A program made the translations under genes and the position numbers. Shown here in pieces: positions 54,057 through 61,708 of a stretch of 64,000 bases of DNA (its first letter is position 1; each line of letters starts with the position of its first letter). Location of the stretch: contig JAJRXC010000003.1 of assembly GCA_024276495.1 (NCBI GenBank), positions 1 to 64,000 on the forward strand, written 5' to 3'. The DNA comes from Actinomycetes bacterium. GTDB taxonomy: Bacteria > Actinomycetota > Acidimicrobiia > Acidimicrobiales > Aldehydirespiratoraceae. The notes beneath the pieces are model-generated. The model saw only the letters and a program-made list of their open reading frames with translations, ran no database searches and was not told the DNA's origin.

Positions 54057-54103
54057 TTGTGCAACCGCCTCCGTGCAACTAACGTGCAACTAGCAGCGCA
54101 CAA
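54057..54103. repeat. Arm-type-like repeats upstream of integrase
   Basis: GTGCAAC occurs at 54059-54065, 54073-54079 and 54084-54090; the last two are part of a 10-bp direct repeat cgtgcaacta with 11-bp period. TTGTGC (54057-54062) and GCACAA (54098-54103) form flanking inverted copies. The block lies between the tRNA 3' end and the integrase start, where integrase arm sites or excisionase sites are expected. Confidence 0.6.
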
Positions 54104-54117
54104 CAGGGAGCAGGGAC

Positions 54118-55254
54118 GTGGCCAACCGGCGGACGTTTGGCGGTATCCGAAGGTTGACCTCCGGGCGATGGCAAGCGAGCTATCTCGATCCCATCACACG
54201 AAAACGAGTCCCGGGAGAGTCAACGTTCGCCAGCAAAGCTGACGCGAACCGATGGCTGTCCTCAGTCGAGTTGGCCCTGCAGCGTGGTGACGTTCTCGAT
54301 CGCGCCGGGCGAAAGAAGACTCTCCGCGAGTACTCCGACTCTTTCATGGCCACAAAGACAGCCCTACGGCCAAAAACGCGCGAGCTCTATGGCTATCTCC
54401 TCGAACGACACATCCTTCCGCCACTCGGCGAAGCACCCCTGACCGCCATCACTGCCGGGGCGATCCGCGACTGGAACGCTGGCCTACGCTCCGGACGTAT
54501 CGGAAGCACGACCGCAGCGAAGGCGTACCGACTACTGCGACAGATACTGCAGGGCGCGGTGGATGACCGGTTGATCGCGAAGAACCCTTGCCAAATCAAG
54601 GGGGCGTCGGTCGAGCGGTCCAAGCCTCGAACAATCCCCTCCATTGAGGACGTCTTCGCACTGGCCGATGCAATCGATGCGAGGTTTCGAGCGATGGTGC
54701 TACTCGCCGCCTTCGGAGGACTGCGCAGAGGTGAGTGCCTCGGCCTAACTCGACGACACCTCAATCTTTCGGCCACGCCGCCGACGGTCACCGTCGAGCA
54801 GTCCCTCGTCCACACCGACTCCTCGGGTTTCATTCTCCAACCGCCGAAGACCGATGCCGGCGCTCGCACTGTCGCCATCTCACAGCATCTCACCAAGGAA
54901 CTCGAGAGCCATCTCACAACTCACGGACGCAGTGACCCGTCTGCATTCCTATTCGAAGCCGAGACACGCGGGGAACGCAGCTTTCGGCGCTCATGGGAAC
55001 TCGCCGTCGCCGCTACGCGGATCGAATGCACGTTCCACGACTTGCGACACCTTGCCGGCACTCTCAACGCCGCAGCCGGAGCGACGCTCAAAGAATCGAT
55101 GTCCCGTATGGGCCATACCTCACCTGACGCCGCGCTCCGGTACCAGCACGCGGTCGCCGAAAGAGACAGTGCAATCGCTGGAGCGATCGACCTCATCATC
55201 GAAGCCTCAGCGCCGCCCCTTCCCTCCGACGAGGACCTACATCGACAAGCATGA
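54118..55254 (+). CDS. Tyrosine recombinase (integrase)
   Basis: 378 residues from GTG 54118. N-terminal arm-binding AP2-like part (SGRWQASYLDPITRKRV), SAM-like core-binding domain (KTALRPKTRELYGYLLERHILP), then the catalytic domain with GGLRRGE (Arg), HDLRHLAGT (His-x-x-Arg), MGHTSPDAALRYQH (His and nucleophile Tyr). All catalytic residues are intact. It probably inserted the island at the tRNA-Pro. Actinobacterial plasmid/phage-type. Confidence 0.94.
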   Translation: MANRRTFGGIRRLTSGRWQASYLDPITRKRVPGESTFASKADANRWLSSVELALQRGDVLDRAGRKKTLREYSDSFMATKTALRPKTRELYGYLLERHILPPLGEAPLTAITAGAIRDWNAGLRSGRIGSTTAAKAYRLLRQILQGAVDDRLIAKNPCQIKGASVERSKPRTIPSIEDVFALADAIDARFRAMVLLAAFGGLRRGECLGLTRRHLNLSATPPTVTVEQSLVHTDSSGFILQPPKTDAGARTVAISQHLTKELESHLTTHGRSDPSAFLFEAETRGERSFRRSWELAVAATRIECTFHDLRHLAGTLNAAAGATLKESMSRMGHTSPDAALRYQHAVAERDSAIAGAIDLIIEASAPPLPSDEDLHRQA

Positions 55255-55394
55255 CCGGCGCTTCCCCCGGCGCGACCTTCGGGTTATGAGTTCGAGAAAG
55301 CCCATATCGGCAAGTGTCGATTCGTGTCGAAAAGTGCCGTTGACCTGGGGTTTTACAGAGTTGCCGTGATGACTGGTGCCTGTGGATAACAGCC

Positions 55395-55484
55395 TCTGAC
55401 GGACCGTCCGTTAGAAGATCCGTTAGAAGAGTCCCAGAAGTTTGCTTGTTTCACTTCTGCTGAAACAGTACTATTTCTGAAACA
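55395..55484. promoter_or_regulatory. Operator cluster upstream of the TA-like pair
   Basis: In the 271-bp gap between integrase and the pair: TCTGACGGAC-c-GTCCGTTAGA (55395-55415, one mismatch), a direct repeat CCGTTAGAAGA at 55408 and 55420, then TGTTTCA (55447), TGAAACA (55461) and TGAAACA (55478) as inverted then direct copies. AbiEi-type antitoxins bind such repeats to repress their own operon. The rest of the gap shows nothing else. Confidence 0.55.
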
Positions 55485-55525
55485 CACGCGGAACCAACCG
55501 ACTTGCTTGGAAGGAGGACTTGTCT

Positions 55526-56602
55526 GTGGCAAACAAACGGCTCCCAACTGAAACGCGGATCTGCCGCGACGTCGAACGAGTTCTCGCCCAGAGCGTCCCT
55601 CCGGGCTGGTCGCTGAAGGCGAAGCCCGACGTGGCGGCCGGCAGCAAGCGGATCGACCTCCTGGTCGAGGTGGCCTCGCCGGGTGGCGAGACGGCCCGGT
55701 TCGCGGTCGAGGTGACCCGTGCGATCGAACCGCGATCGGTCCCGATGGCCGCGGAACAGATCTCGACGCTCACCGCCTCCGCTATGCCTGATGCGATCCC
55801 GGTCGTCGCGGCCGGCTACCTGTCGCCGCGAACCCGCGAGCTGCTCGATGACTTCGAGGTGGGCTACATCGACACCACCGGGAACGTCCGCTTGGTCTCA
55901 ACGACACCGGGGCTTGCCATCCTCACCCAGGGGGCTGACACCGACCCGTGGCCACAGGCCGTCGATCTGCGGTCGCTTCGCGGTCGTGGCGCGGCCCGGG
56001 CGATCCGGGCGATCGTCGACACCGCGCCCCCGTTCGGTACGCGAGAGCTCGCCGACTCGACCAACGCCTCGGCCGCCACGGTGTCACGGGTGCTCGAGCT
56101 GCTCGAACGCGAGGCCATCGTGACCCGTCAACCTCGGGGTCCCGTGCTCGCGGTCGACTGGCAGGCGGCGATCCGGCGCTGGGCGCTGGATTACGACCAG
56201 ACCACCTCCAATACGCCCAGCACATTCCTCGACCCGAGAGGCCTCCCTTCGATCGAGAAGAAGCTCAGGGCCGCGAAGCTGACCTACGCCGCAACCGGTG
56301 CCTTCGCAGCGCAGGGGTTCAATCCCGTCGCTCCGGCGAGGACCGCCACCCTCTACGTCGACGACGCGATCAAGATCGCTGATCGCCTCGGGCTTCGGGA
56401 GGCCGAGGCAGGTGCCAACGTGGTGCTCCTTGAACCCTTCGATCCGGTGGTCTTCGAACGTGTGACCATTCGCGACGGCCTACGGTGCGTCGCGGCCAGC
56501 CAGCTTGCTGTCGACCTGCTCACTGGTCCCGGACGGGAGCCGTCACAGGGCGAAGAGATACTTGAGTGGATGAAGGAGAACGAAGATGCCTGGCGAACCT
56601 GA
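55526..56602 (+). CDS. AbiEi-like regulator/antitoxin with winged helix
   Basis: 358 residues from GTG 55526, 8 bp after AAGGAGG; a TTG at 55520 is too near that site. An N-terminal alpha/beta part with KRIDLLVEVA and RFAVEVTRA (a nuclease-like core) is followed by a winged helix (GTRELADSTNASAATVSRVLELL, ~180-200) and a C-terminal domain with no known family. The nucleotidyltransferase gene overlaps its end by 17 bp. In AbiE-type (type IV) pairs the HTH protein represses the operon and opposes the transferase toxin. Confidence 0.65.
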   Translation: MANKRLPTETRICRDVERVLAQSVPPGWSLKAKPDVAAGSKRIDLLVEVASPGGETARFAVEVTRAIEPRSVPMAAEQISTLTASAMPDAIPVVAAGYLSPRTRELLDDFEVGYIDTTGNVRLVSTTPGLAILTQGADTDPWPQAVDLRSLRGRGAARAIRAIVDTAPPFGTRELADSTNASAATVSRVLELLEREAIVTRQPRGPVLAVDWQAAIRRWALDYDQTTSNTPSTFLDPRGLPSIEKKLRAAKLTYAATGAFAAQGFNPVAPARTATLYVDDAIKIADRLGLREAEAGANVVLLEPFDPVVFERVTIRDGLRCVAASQLAVDLLTGPGREPSQGEEILEWMKENEDAWRT

Positions 56603-57389
56603 CCCCCTCTACGTCCGCGCCCGCGCCGCGCTCCTCGACGCGACCGACGCGCTGGCCGACCAACTCGACGCGCTCGTGCTTGTCGGCGCGCAGGCCATCT
56701 ACCTGCACACCGGCGATGCCGACCTCGCGGTGGCCGAGTACACCACCGATGCCGACTTCACGATCGGCCCAGCCCAGCTCGACGACTCCCCCCTTCTTAC
56801 CGAGTTGCTCGCGGCGAGCGGCTTCACCACTCGCGAACACCCCGGGGGCTGGCTCAGCCCCGATGGCATCTATGTCGACCTGATGGTTCCCGAGGCGCTG
56901 GCCGGGCCGGGCACGCGCGGCGCCCGGCTCGGCGTGCACGGCAAACGGGTTGCCCGTCGAGCGAAGGGCCTCGAGGCCACGCTCGTCGATCGGGAACCGA
57001 TGACGATCACGGCGCTTGATCCGACCGACACCCGAAGCGCCACCATGCTGGTCGCCGGTACCGGGGCGCTACTGATCGCGAAACTCCACAAGATCGCCGA
57101 ACGGACCACCGACGGCGACCGCGTACGTGACAAGGACGCACTCGACGTTCTCAGGATCCTGCAGGCAACCGAGACCGGCGACCTCGCGGAGCGACTCGGT
57201 CGCCTCCGCGCACACGATCTCAGCGAGGCCGTCACCGAGGAAGGCATCGCGCAGCTGGACCCGCTGTTCGGCCAGATCGAGTCAGTCGGTGTCGAGATGG
57301 CAGTTCGGGCCGCCGGCCTCGACGCCGATCCCGACACGATCGCCGCATCCATGACAGCGCTCGTCTCGGATCTCGTCGCGGAGCTGTAG
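56586..57389 (+). CDS. Nucleotidyltransferase, AbiEii-like toxin candidate
   Basis: 267 residues from ATG 56586. NTase fold: VLVGAQAIYLHTG (GxxA helix) and TTDADFTI (metal-binding Asp-x-Asp) near residues 30-58, then a middle lysine-rich LLIAKLHKIAERT part as in AbiEii/MenT proteins. Such toxins add nucleotides to tRNA ends and slow growth. The helper regulator overlaps upstream. Family is secure; toxicity is inference. Confidence 0.68.
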   Translation: MPGEPDPLYVRARAALLDATDALADQLDALVLVGAQAIYLHTGDADLAVAEYTTDADFTIGPAQLDDSPLLTELLAASGFTTREHPGGWLSPDGIYVDLMVPEALAGPGTRGARLGVHGKRVARRAKGLEATLVDREPMTITALDPTDTRSATMLVAGTGALLIAKLHKIAERTTDGDRVRDKDALDVLRILQATETGDLAERLGRLRAHDLSEAVTEEGIAQLDPLFGQIESVGVEMAVRAAGLDADPDTIAASMTALVSDLVAEL

Positions 57390-57439
57390 CGCCGGAAACA
57401 CCAGCGCACTCCCCTCCCGAGGTGAGATCCTGGACAGCT

Positions 57440-58057
57440 ATGGCGACCTGGTTCACCGCCGACCTCCACCTCGGCCACGGCAACATCATCGACTACTGCG
57501 ACCGGCCCTTCGCCGACGTCGATGCGATGAACCGCGCCCTGATCGACGGCTGGAACGAGGCGGTTGCTGAGGACGACTCCGCGTGGGTACTCGGCGATTT
57601 CGCCTTGGGCAAGATCGCGGAGACGCTCCGAATCGCCGGCGAGCTGAACGGTCACAAGGTGCTCCTCGCCGGCAACCACGATCGCTGCTGGGCCGGCAAC
57701 GGACGGCGGTCCGAAGGCTGGACCGAGCGCTACCTCGATGCCGGTTTCGCCGAAGTCGTCCACGGGTCGGCCAAGGTGGCCATCAACGATCGCACGGTTC
57801 TGGTGTGTCACTTCCCGTACCGCGGTGACAGTCACGACCATGACCGGTTCATCGAACATCGACCGACCGACAAGGGGTCATGGCTGCTGCACGGGCACGT
57901 CCACGAACGATGGGCCCAGCGGGGCCGAATGATCAACGTCGGCGTCGATGCCACTGGATTCCGTCCGATCAGCGACACCGAAGTTGCAGCGCTCATCGAC
58001 GCCGGTCCCGAGAACCGGCCCACGGCATGCCAACGGGTTCCGGGGCAGGTCGCGTAG
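57440..58057 (+). CDS. Calcineurin-like metallophosphoesterase
   Basis: 205 residues from ATG 57440. All five motifs: FTADLHLGHGN, VLGDFALG, LLAGNHDRCW, LVCHFPYRG, LLHGHVHERW. A small phosphoesterase like those found with phage and TA genes; may act on nucleotides or RNA ends. It lies 50 bp after the NTase gene and is convergent with the XRE gene. Confidence 0.88.
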   Translation: MATWFTADLHLGHGNIIDYCDRPFADVDAMNRALIDGWNEAVAEDDSAWVLGDFALGKIAETLRIAGELNGHKVLLAGNHDRCWAGNGRRSEGWTERYLDAGFAEVVHGSAKVAINDRTVLVCHFPYRGDSHDHDRFIEHRPTDKGSWLLHGHVHERWAQRGRMINVGVDATGFRPISDTEVAALIDAGPENRPTACQRVPGQVA

Positions 58058-58080
58058 CCGAGCGGCCGGCTTCGGCGATG

Positions 58081-58587
58081 TCAGCGGGTGCGCTTCGGTA
58101 CCGCGGTCTTCTCGTACATCCCGCTCTCTTCTGCGATCTCGACCATCCGATCCAGTGACTCTCGAGCCCGACGCCGGAGGGTGGCGTGGAGATCGAAGTC
58201 GAGGGCTTGGGCGATCTCGTTGAGGCGGGCGAGGTTCGCACTCTGGTAGTCGTTGGCCTCGTACCGGTTGATCGCGGCGGTCTTCAGCCCAAGGCGCTCC
58301 GCCAGCTGGGCCTGGGTGAGCCCCGACGCGATGCGGGCTTGGATGAGAGCGCGGCCGAGGTCGACGATGTCCACGATCGCGATCTCGTCCGCCGTCGCCA
58401 ACGCGTCGAACTCCGCAAGGTCGTCATCGAACTCGGCGATGTATGACCGTAGGTGCGCGACGGCGAGCTTGTTCGCCGTCGGATCCGTCTCCTCGTTGGC
58501 GACCGGGCTCTCGAGGTCGCCGAGCTGTCGGGCGAACTCGTCGCGGCGAGCGGCGGTGATCTTGCGCTGGTGAAGGTTCTTGATCAT
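58081..58587 (-). CDS. XRE-family regulator, possible antitoxin
   Basis: 168 residues from ATG 58587. Helical N-terminal half with DDDLAEFDALATADE, then a Cro/C1 HTH (ARIASGLTQAQLAERLGLKTAAINRYEANDYQSANLARLNEIAQALDF in pieces). Like MqsA/HigA antitoxins, the HTH is C-terminal. TACA-N7-TGTA at 58641-58655, 54 bp upstream, may be its own site. Divergent from the Fic gene. Confidence 0.78.
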   Translation of the reverse strand: MIKNLHQRKITAARRDEFARQLGDLESPVANEETDPTANKLAVAHLRSYIAEFDDDLAEFDALATADEIAIVDIVDLGRALIQARIASGLTQAQLAERLGLKTAAINRYEANDYQSANLARLNEIAQALDFDLHATLRRRARESLDRMVEIAEESGMYEKTAVPKRTR

Positions 58588-58688
58588 CTCGGAGGGCTGA
58601 GGGAGAGGCGTGGAACTCGGACTACAGCCATACTCATTACTACACATTCGTTGTACTGATCTCGCATTATCCGTTGACCTTCGCCTAT

Positions 58689-58723
58689 TTTAAGTTACGG
58701 TTATGAAGTAACCGATACTTAAA
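58689..58723. promoter_or_regulatory. 15-bp-arm inverted repeat before the Fic gene
   Basis: TTTAAGTTACGGTTA-tgaag-TAACCGATACTTAAA; 13 of 15 positions pair. It ends 6 bp before the Fic ATG and covers its AAAGG ribosome site, in a very AT-rich patch. A strong operator candidate for the divergent XRE protein, silencing Fic until release. Confidence 0.7.
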
Positions 58724-58729
58724 GGACCC

Positions 58730-60010
58730 ATGGCATCACACTTGCAGAAGCACTGGGACGCACAGTTCCAGGGGATGAGTCGACGCGATCGACAGGGGTG
58801 CCTCTACGACGCGTACCTTCCCGACCCGCTCGCGGGCTGGAGGCTGTCGATCCCGGCCGACGTCGCCGCCGACGTCGCCGATGCGGAGTCAGCCGTCCGC
58901 AGATTGAATGACGCGGGCACCGCTCACGTGAGTCTCGAAGGCCTGGCGCGCTTCTTGCTGCGAGCGGAGTCGGTCGGGTCTTCCAAGATCGAGGGCCTCG
59001 AGGCTGCGGCTCGTCGCCTCGCTCAAGCCGAGGCCGCGATCGCGCTCGGTGGTGACGCGAACGACCGCGTCGCGATCGAGGTCATCGGCAACATCGCCGC
59101 GATGGAATCCGCGGTCCAGCTCGCCACCAGCGCCGAGCCCTTCGAGCTCGACGATCTGCTCTCGATTCACCGCACCCTGATGGACAACTCCCCAACCCCC
59201 GAGCTTGGTGGTGTCGTTCGGGAGGAGCAGAACTGGATCGGCGGGAGCTCGTTCAACCCCTGCAGCGCCGCCTTCGTACCGCCACCACCCGAGCACCTCC
59301 CGGACCAGTTGGCCGACCTGCTCCGCTACGTCAACGGCGACGACCACTCCCCGCTCGTCCAGGCCGCTATCGCTCACGCCCAGTTCGAGACCCTCCACCC
59401 CTTCGCCGACGGAAACGGTCGCACCGGCCGAGCACTGATCCACGTCGTACTGCGACGACGGGGACTCGCCCCAACGTTCGTGCCACCGATCAGCCTCGTC
59501 CTCGCCACGTGGTCCGACGACTACGTCAACGGACTGATGACCTACCGACACCTCAGCGACCCCGACAGCGCCGAGCGGTCCACGGCTGCGGTCGAGTGGC
59601 TGCGCATGTTTGCCACCGCCACCAGCCGAGCCTGCCGAGACGCCGAGGCCTACAGCGAAGACATCGACGAGATCACCGCGACCTGGCGATCGAAACTCGG
59701 CCGCGTCCGCGCCAACTCCAGCACCGATCTGCTACTGCGGGTCCTGCCAGGCGCGCCAATCATCACGGTCGAGTCGGCCAGCAAACTGATCGGACGATCC
59801 AAGGCACGCACGACCGACGCAGTCAATGCGCTCGCTGAGGCAGACGTGCTCCGTCAGCGAAACGTCGGCCGGCAGCGCTATCGAGTCTTCGAGGCGACCG
59901 AGGTGCTCGACCTTTTCACCGGCCTCGAACGAGCGCTCGCCAGCCCCACGGGCGACACCCGAAGTGCACGACCGGTCCGCACCGTCCCTCAGCGGCCCGA
60001 AGGACACTGA
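58730..60010 (+). CDS. Fic-family AMPylating protein
   Basis: 426 residues from ATG 58730. Fic motif HPFADGNGRTGR starting at residue 223, inhibitory SSKIEG at residues 84-89 (S/TxxxEG), so class II with an N-terminal self-inhibiting helix. A C-terminal winged helix (~345-405, SASKLIGRSKARTTDAVNALAEADVL) is also present. Fic proteins add AMP (or other groups) to target proteins. Divergent XRE and the overlapping operator suggest tight control. No separate FicA antitoxin, consistent with class II. Confidence 0.9.
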   Translation: MASHLQKHWDAQFQGMSRRDRQGCLYDAYLPDPLAGWRLSIPADVAADVADAESAVRRLNDAGTAHVSLEGLARFLLRAESVGSSKIEGLEAAARRLAQAEAAIALGGDANDRVAIEVIGNIAAMESAVQLATSAEPFELDDLLSIHRTLMDNSPTPELGGVVREEQNWIGGSSFNPCSAAFVPPPPEHLPDQLADLLRYVNGDDHSPLVQAAIAHAQFETLHPFADGNGRTGRALIHVVLRRRGLAPTFVPPISLVLATWSDDYVNGLMTYRHLSDPDSAERSTAAVEWLRMFATATSRACRDAEAYSEDIDEITATWRSKLGRVRANSSTDLLLRVLPGAPIITVESASKLIGRSKARTTDAVNALAEADVLRQRNVGRQRYRVFEATEVLDLFTGLERALASPTGDTRSARPVRTVPQRPEGH

Positions 60011-60486
60011 GGCAAGCCGCCGGCGGGCCCGCTTCGGCTATTTCCGACGTCAGTCACGTCCACGATTCAACACGGATGCCACAAGCGACCCCGACCTGGC
60101 GGAGTCCTCTCACGGCACATCCGGCGCAGTGCTTCGCACAAGTCGCAAGGGCTGGGACGACCACTCAGCGAAGCAGGAACCAGCCTTCGTGCTCGACCAG
60201 GAACGAGGCGGCCGGGTGCGCCGCCCCTCAGGGCACGCTTGCCCCAATCGAGATGACGGATAGAGGACGTCGTCGACGCATCGTGCCGGTAGCCCGGATG
60301 CGGTGCAGAAGATTCGGAGGTGGTCGAGGGACGGCGCGAATCCGACTCGCCATCATCGGGGTAGCGCACCGGCTCACCGGTTCGGACCGCGGTGATGGCA
60401 CCGCCGATCACCTTCATCCAGTCACCGCACCAGAACTTCCGGCCGTCGTCGAGATCGAGCGGAGGGATCTCGGCCATGATGAGGCC
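60011..60486. other. Gap with no supported gene; possible gene remnant
   Basis: 476 bp between Fic and the next gene. A minus-strand open frame (60067-60477) starts plausibly (MAEIPPLDLDDGRKFWCGDW) but turns into Arg/Pro/Ser-rich sequence of the kind that a GC-rich antisense frame gives, and its start is only 9 bp from the next plus-strand gene. I take it as a remnant or chance frame. Confidence 0.4.
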
Positions 60487-61026
60487 ATGGCACGAACCTG
60501 GTTGTCGATCACCGTGGAACTCGTCTCGGGACGAGGCGAGGACTTCTGGCCACGCCCCGGCCGCGTTATCGTCGCCGCCCGATCACAGACCTTCGCCGCG
60601 CTCGCCGATGCCATCAACGCCGGCTTCGCTCGGTGGGACCTCAATCACCTCAGCCAGTTCGACCTCGCCGACGGCACGACGATCGCCAACACCGACCCGT
60701 TCTTCGATGCACCCGAGGAGACGGTGGAGATCCGTACGGCCAAGCTGTCGACGCTGAAGCTTGGCGATCAGTTCGTCTACACCTTCGACTTCGGCGACGA
60801 CTGGCACCACCTCTGCACCGTCGGACCCGAACGGGTCGATCCCGAGGAGGTCTACGGGATCACGCCGAATCGGCCGGTGCCGTACTGGGGCTGGGGCAGC
60901 CTGCCCGACCAATACGGCCGCCGCTGGGCAGACGACCACGACGAGGGCCCTGTCCCGCCCGATCCCGAGGGGCGAGACCTCCCGGCGTTCTTTCCGCCCT
61001 GGCGCTGGAGGGCCGAACAACCGTGA
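60487..61026 (+). CDS. pRiA4b ORF-3-like protein
   Basis: 179 residues from ATG 60487. LSITVELVSGRGEDFWPRPGRVI at the start and VYTFDFGDDWHHLCTVGP with the typical Trp/Asp/His core of the pRiA4b ORF-3 family, found on plasmids, IS elements and defence islands. Function unknown; often near nucleases or transposases. It follows the Fic gene by 476 bp. Confidence 0.82.
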   Translation: MARTWLSITVELVSGRGEDFWPRPGRVIVAARSQTFAALADAINAGFARWDLNHLSQFDLADGTTIANTDPFFDAPEETVEIRTAKLSTLKLGDQFVYTFDFGDDWHHLCTVGPERVDPEEVYGITPNRPVPYWGWGSLPDQYGRRWADDHDEGPVPPDPEGRDLPAFFPPWRWRAEQP

Positions 61027-61084
61027 CGCCAGCCTGAGCGATCTTCGGAGAGTCTCCCCTTCACAACTTCCGAGACGAGCAAGA

Positions 61085-61098
61085 TTCTTTTAAAAGAA
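61085..61098. promoter_or_regulatory. AT-only palindrome before wHTH gene
   Basis: TTCTTTTAAAAGAA, a perfect 14-bp palindrome, 8 bp before the ATG and just ahead of the AGAAGG ribosome site. Only A/T bases plus two C/G in a high-GC genome, so it stands out. It could be a regulator site or part of the promoter. Confidence 0.5.
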
Positions 61099-61105
61099 GG
61101 TTGCA

Positions 61106-61708
61106 ATGTTTGTTGTACGCGGCCATGATGGCGACATGGAATCCCTTTCCGATCACAAGGACTGTCGAACGATCGTCGTGGACGAGGACGTCTTTCGCGA
61201 GTTGCAGCACCAAGCGGAGCCCCTGGTCGACGATGCGAATGCAGTGCTCCGCCGCGTGCTGGGACTCGACGTGGCATCTTCGGGGACTTCCCTCCCACCG
61301 GTTGCCAGCCCATCCAACGGCAGCTCTACACGGAGTGCGACCAAGCCGAAGCCGGGGACGAGGAAGAGAACTTCCGGCAAGTCCCAGCGCAAGCGGGCAC
61401 CGAAGGGTTCTCTCCTTCCGGAGGCGGACTACGAGCTGCCGCTTCTCGAAGCACTTGATGAACTCGGAGGCTCCGGACCGGCGTCAGTCGTGGTCAATCG
61501 TGTCGGAGAGAAGCTGCACGACAAGCTGACGGCGGTCGACCTCGAACAAGTCAGCTCTGGTGAGGTGCGTTGGAAGAATCGGGTTCAGTTCGTCCGACTC
61601 GGACTCATCAAGGCCGGCCTGATGAAGGACGACTCGCCGAGAGGAACATGGGAGATCGCCGAGCCAGGACGGATACGTCTGGGCCAGACCACGGGAACAG
61701 CCGCGTGA
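61106..61708 (+). CDS. Winged-helix protein, Mrr_N-like C-terminus
   Basis: 200 residues from ATG 61106 (agaagg at 61095; ATG 61136 also possible). N-terminal ribbon-helix-like part (TIVVDEDVFRELQHQAEPLVDDANAVLRR, in pieces), a basic linker with Lys/Arg/Ser, then a winged-helix like the N-terminal DNA-binding domain of Mrr restriction enzymes (SSGEVRWKNRVQFVRLGLIKAGLM, RGTWEIAEPGR). No nuclease domain follows in this chain. Overlaps the GTG of the ATPase by 4 bp, so the two work together. Confidence 0.7.
   Translation: MFVVRGHDGDMESLSDHKDCRTIVVDEDVFRELQHQAEPLVDDANAVLRRVLGLDVASSGTSLPPVASPSNGSSTRSATKPKPGTRKRTSGKSQRKRAPKGSLLPEADYELPLLEALDELGGSGPASVVVNRVGEKLHDKLTAVDLEQVSSGEVRWKNRVQFVRLGLIKAGLMKDDSPRGTWEIAEPGRIRLGQTTGTAA

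Noticed and set aside
54918-55199. Minus-strand frames inside the integrase
   Set aside because: Antisense frames without start context or domain.
60067-60477. 136-residue minus-strand protein
   Set aside because: Only the first ~45 residues look coding; the start is too close to the divergent gene. Kept as a possible remnant.
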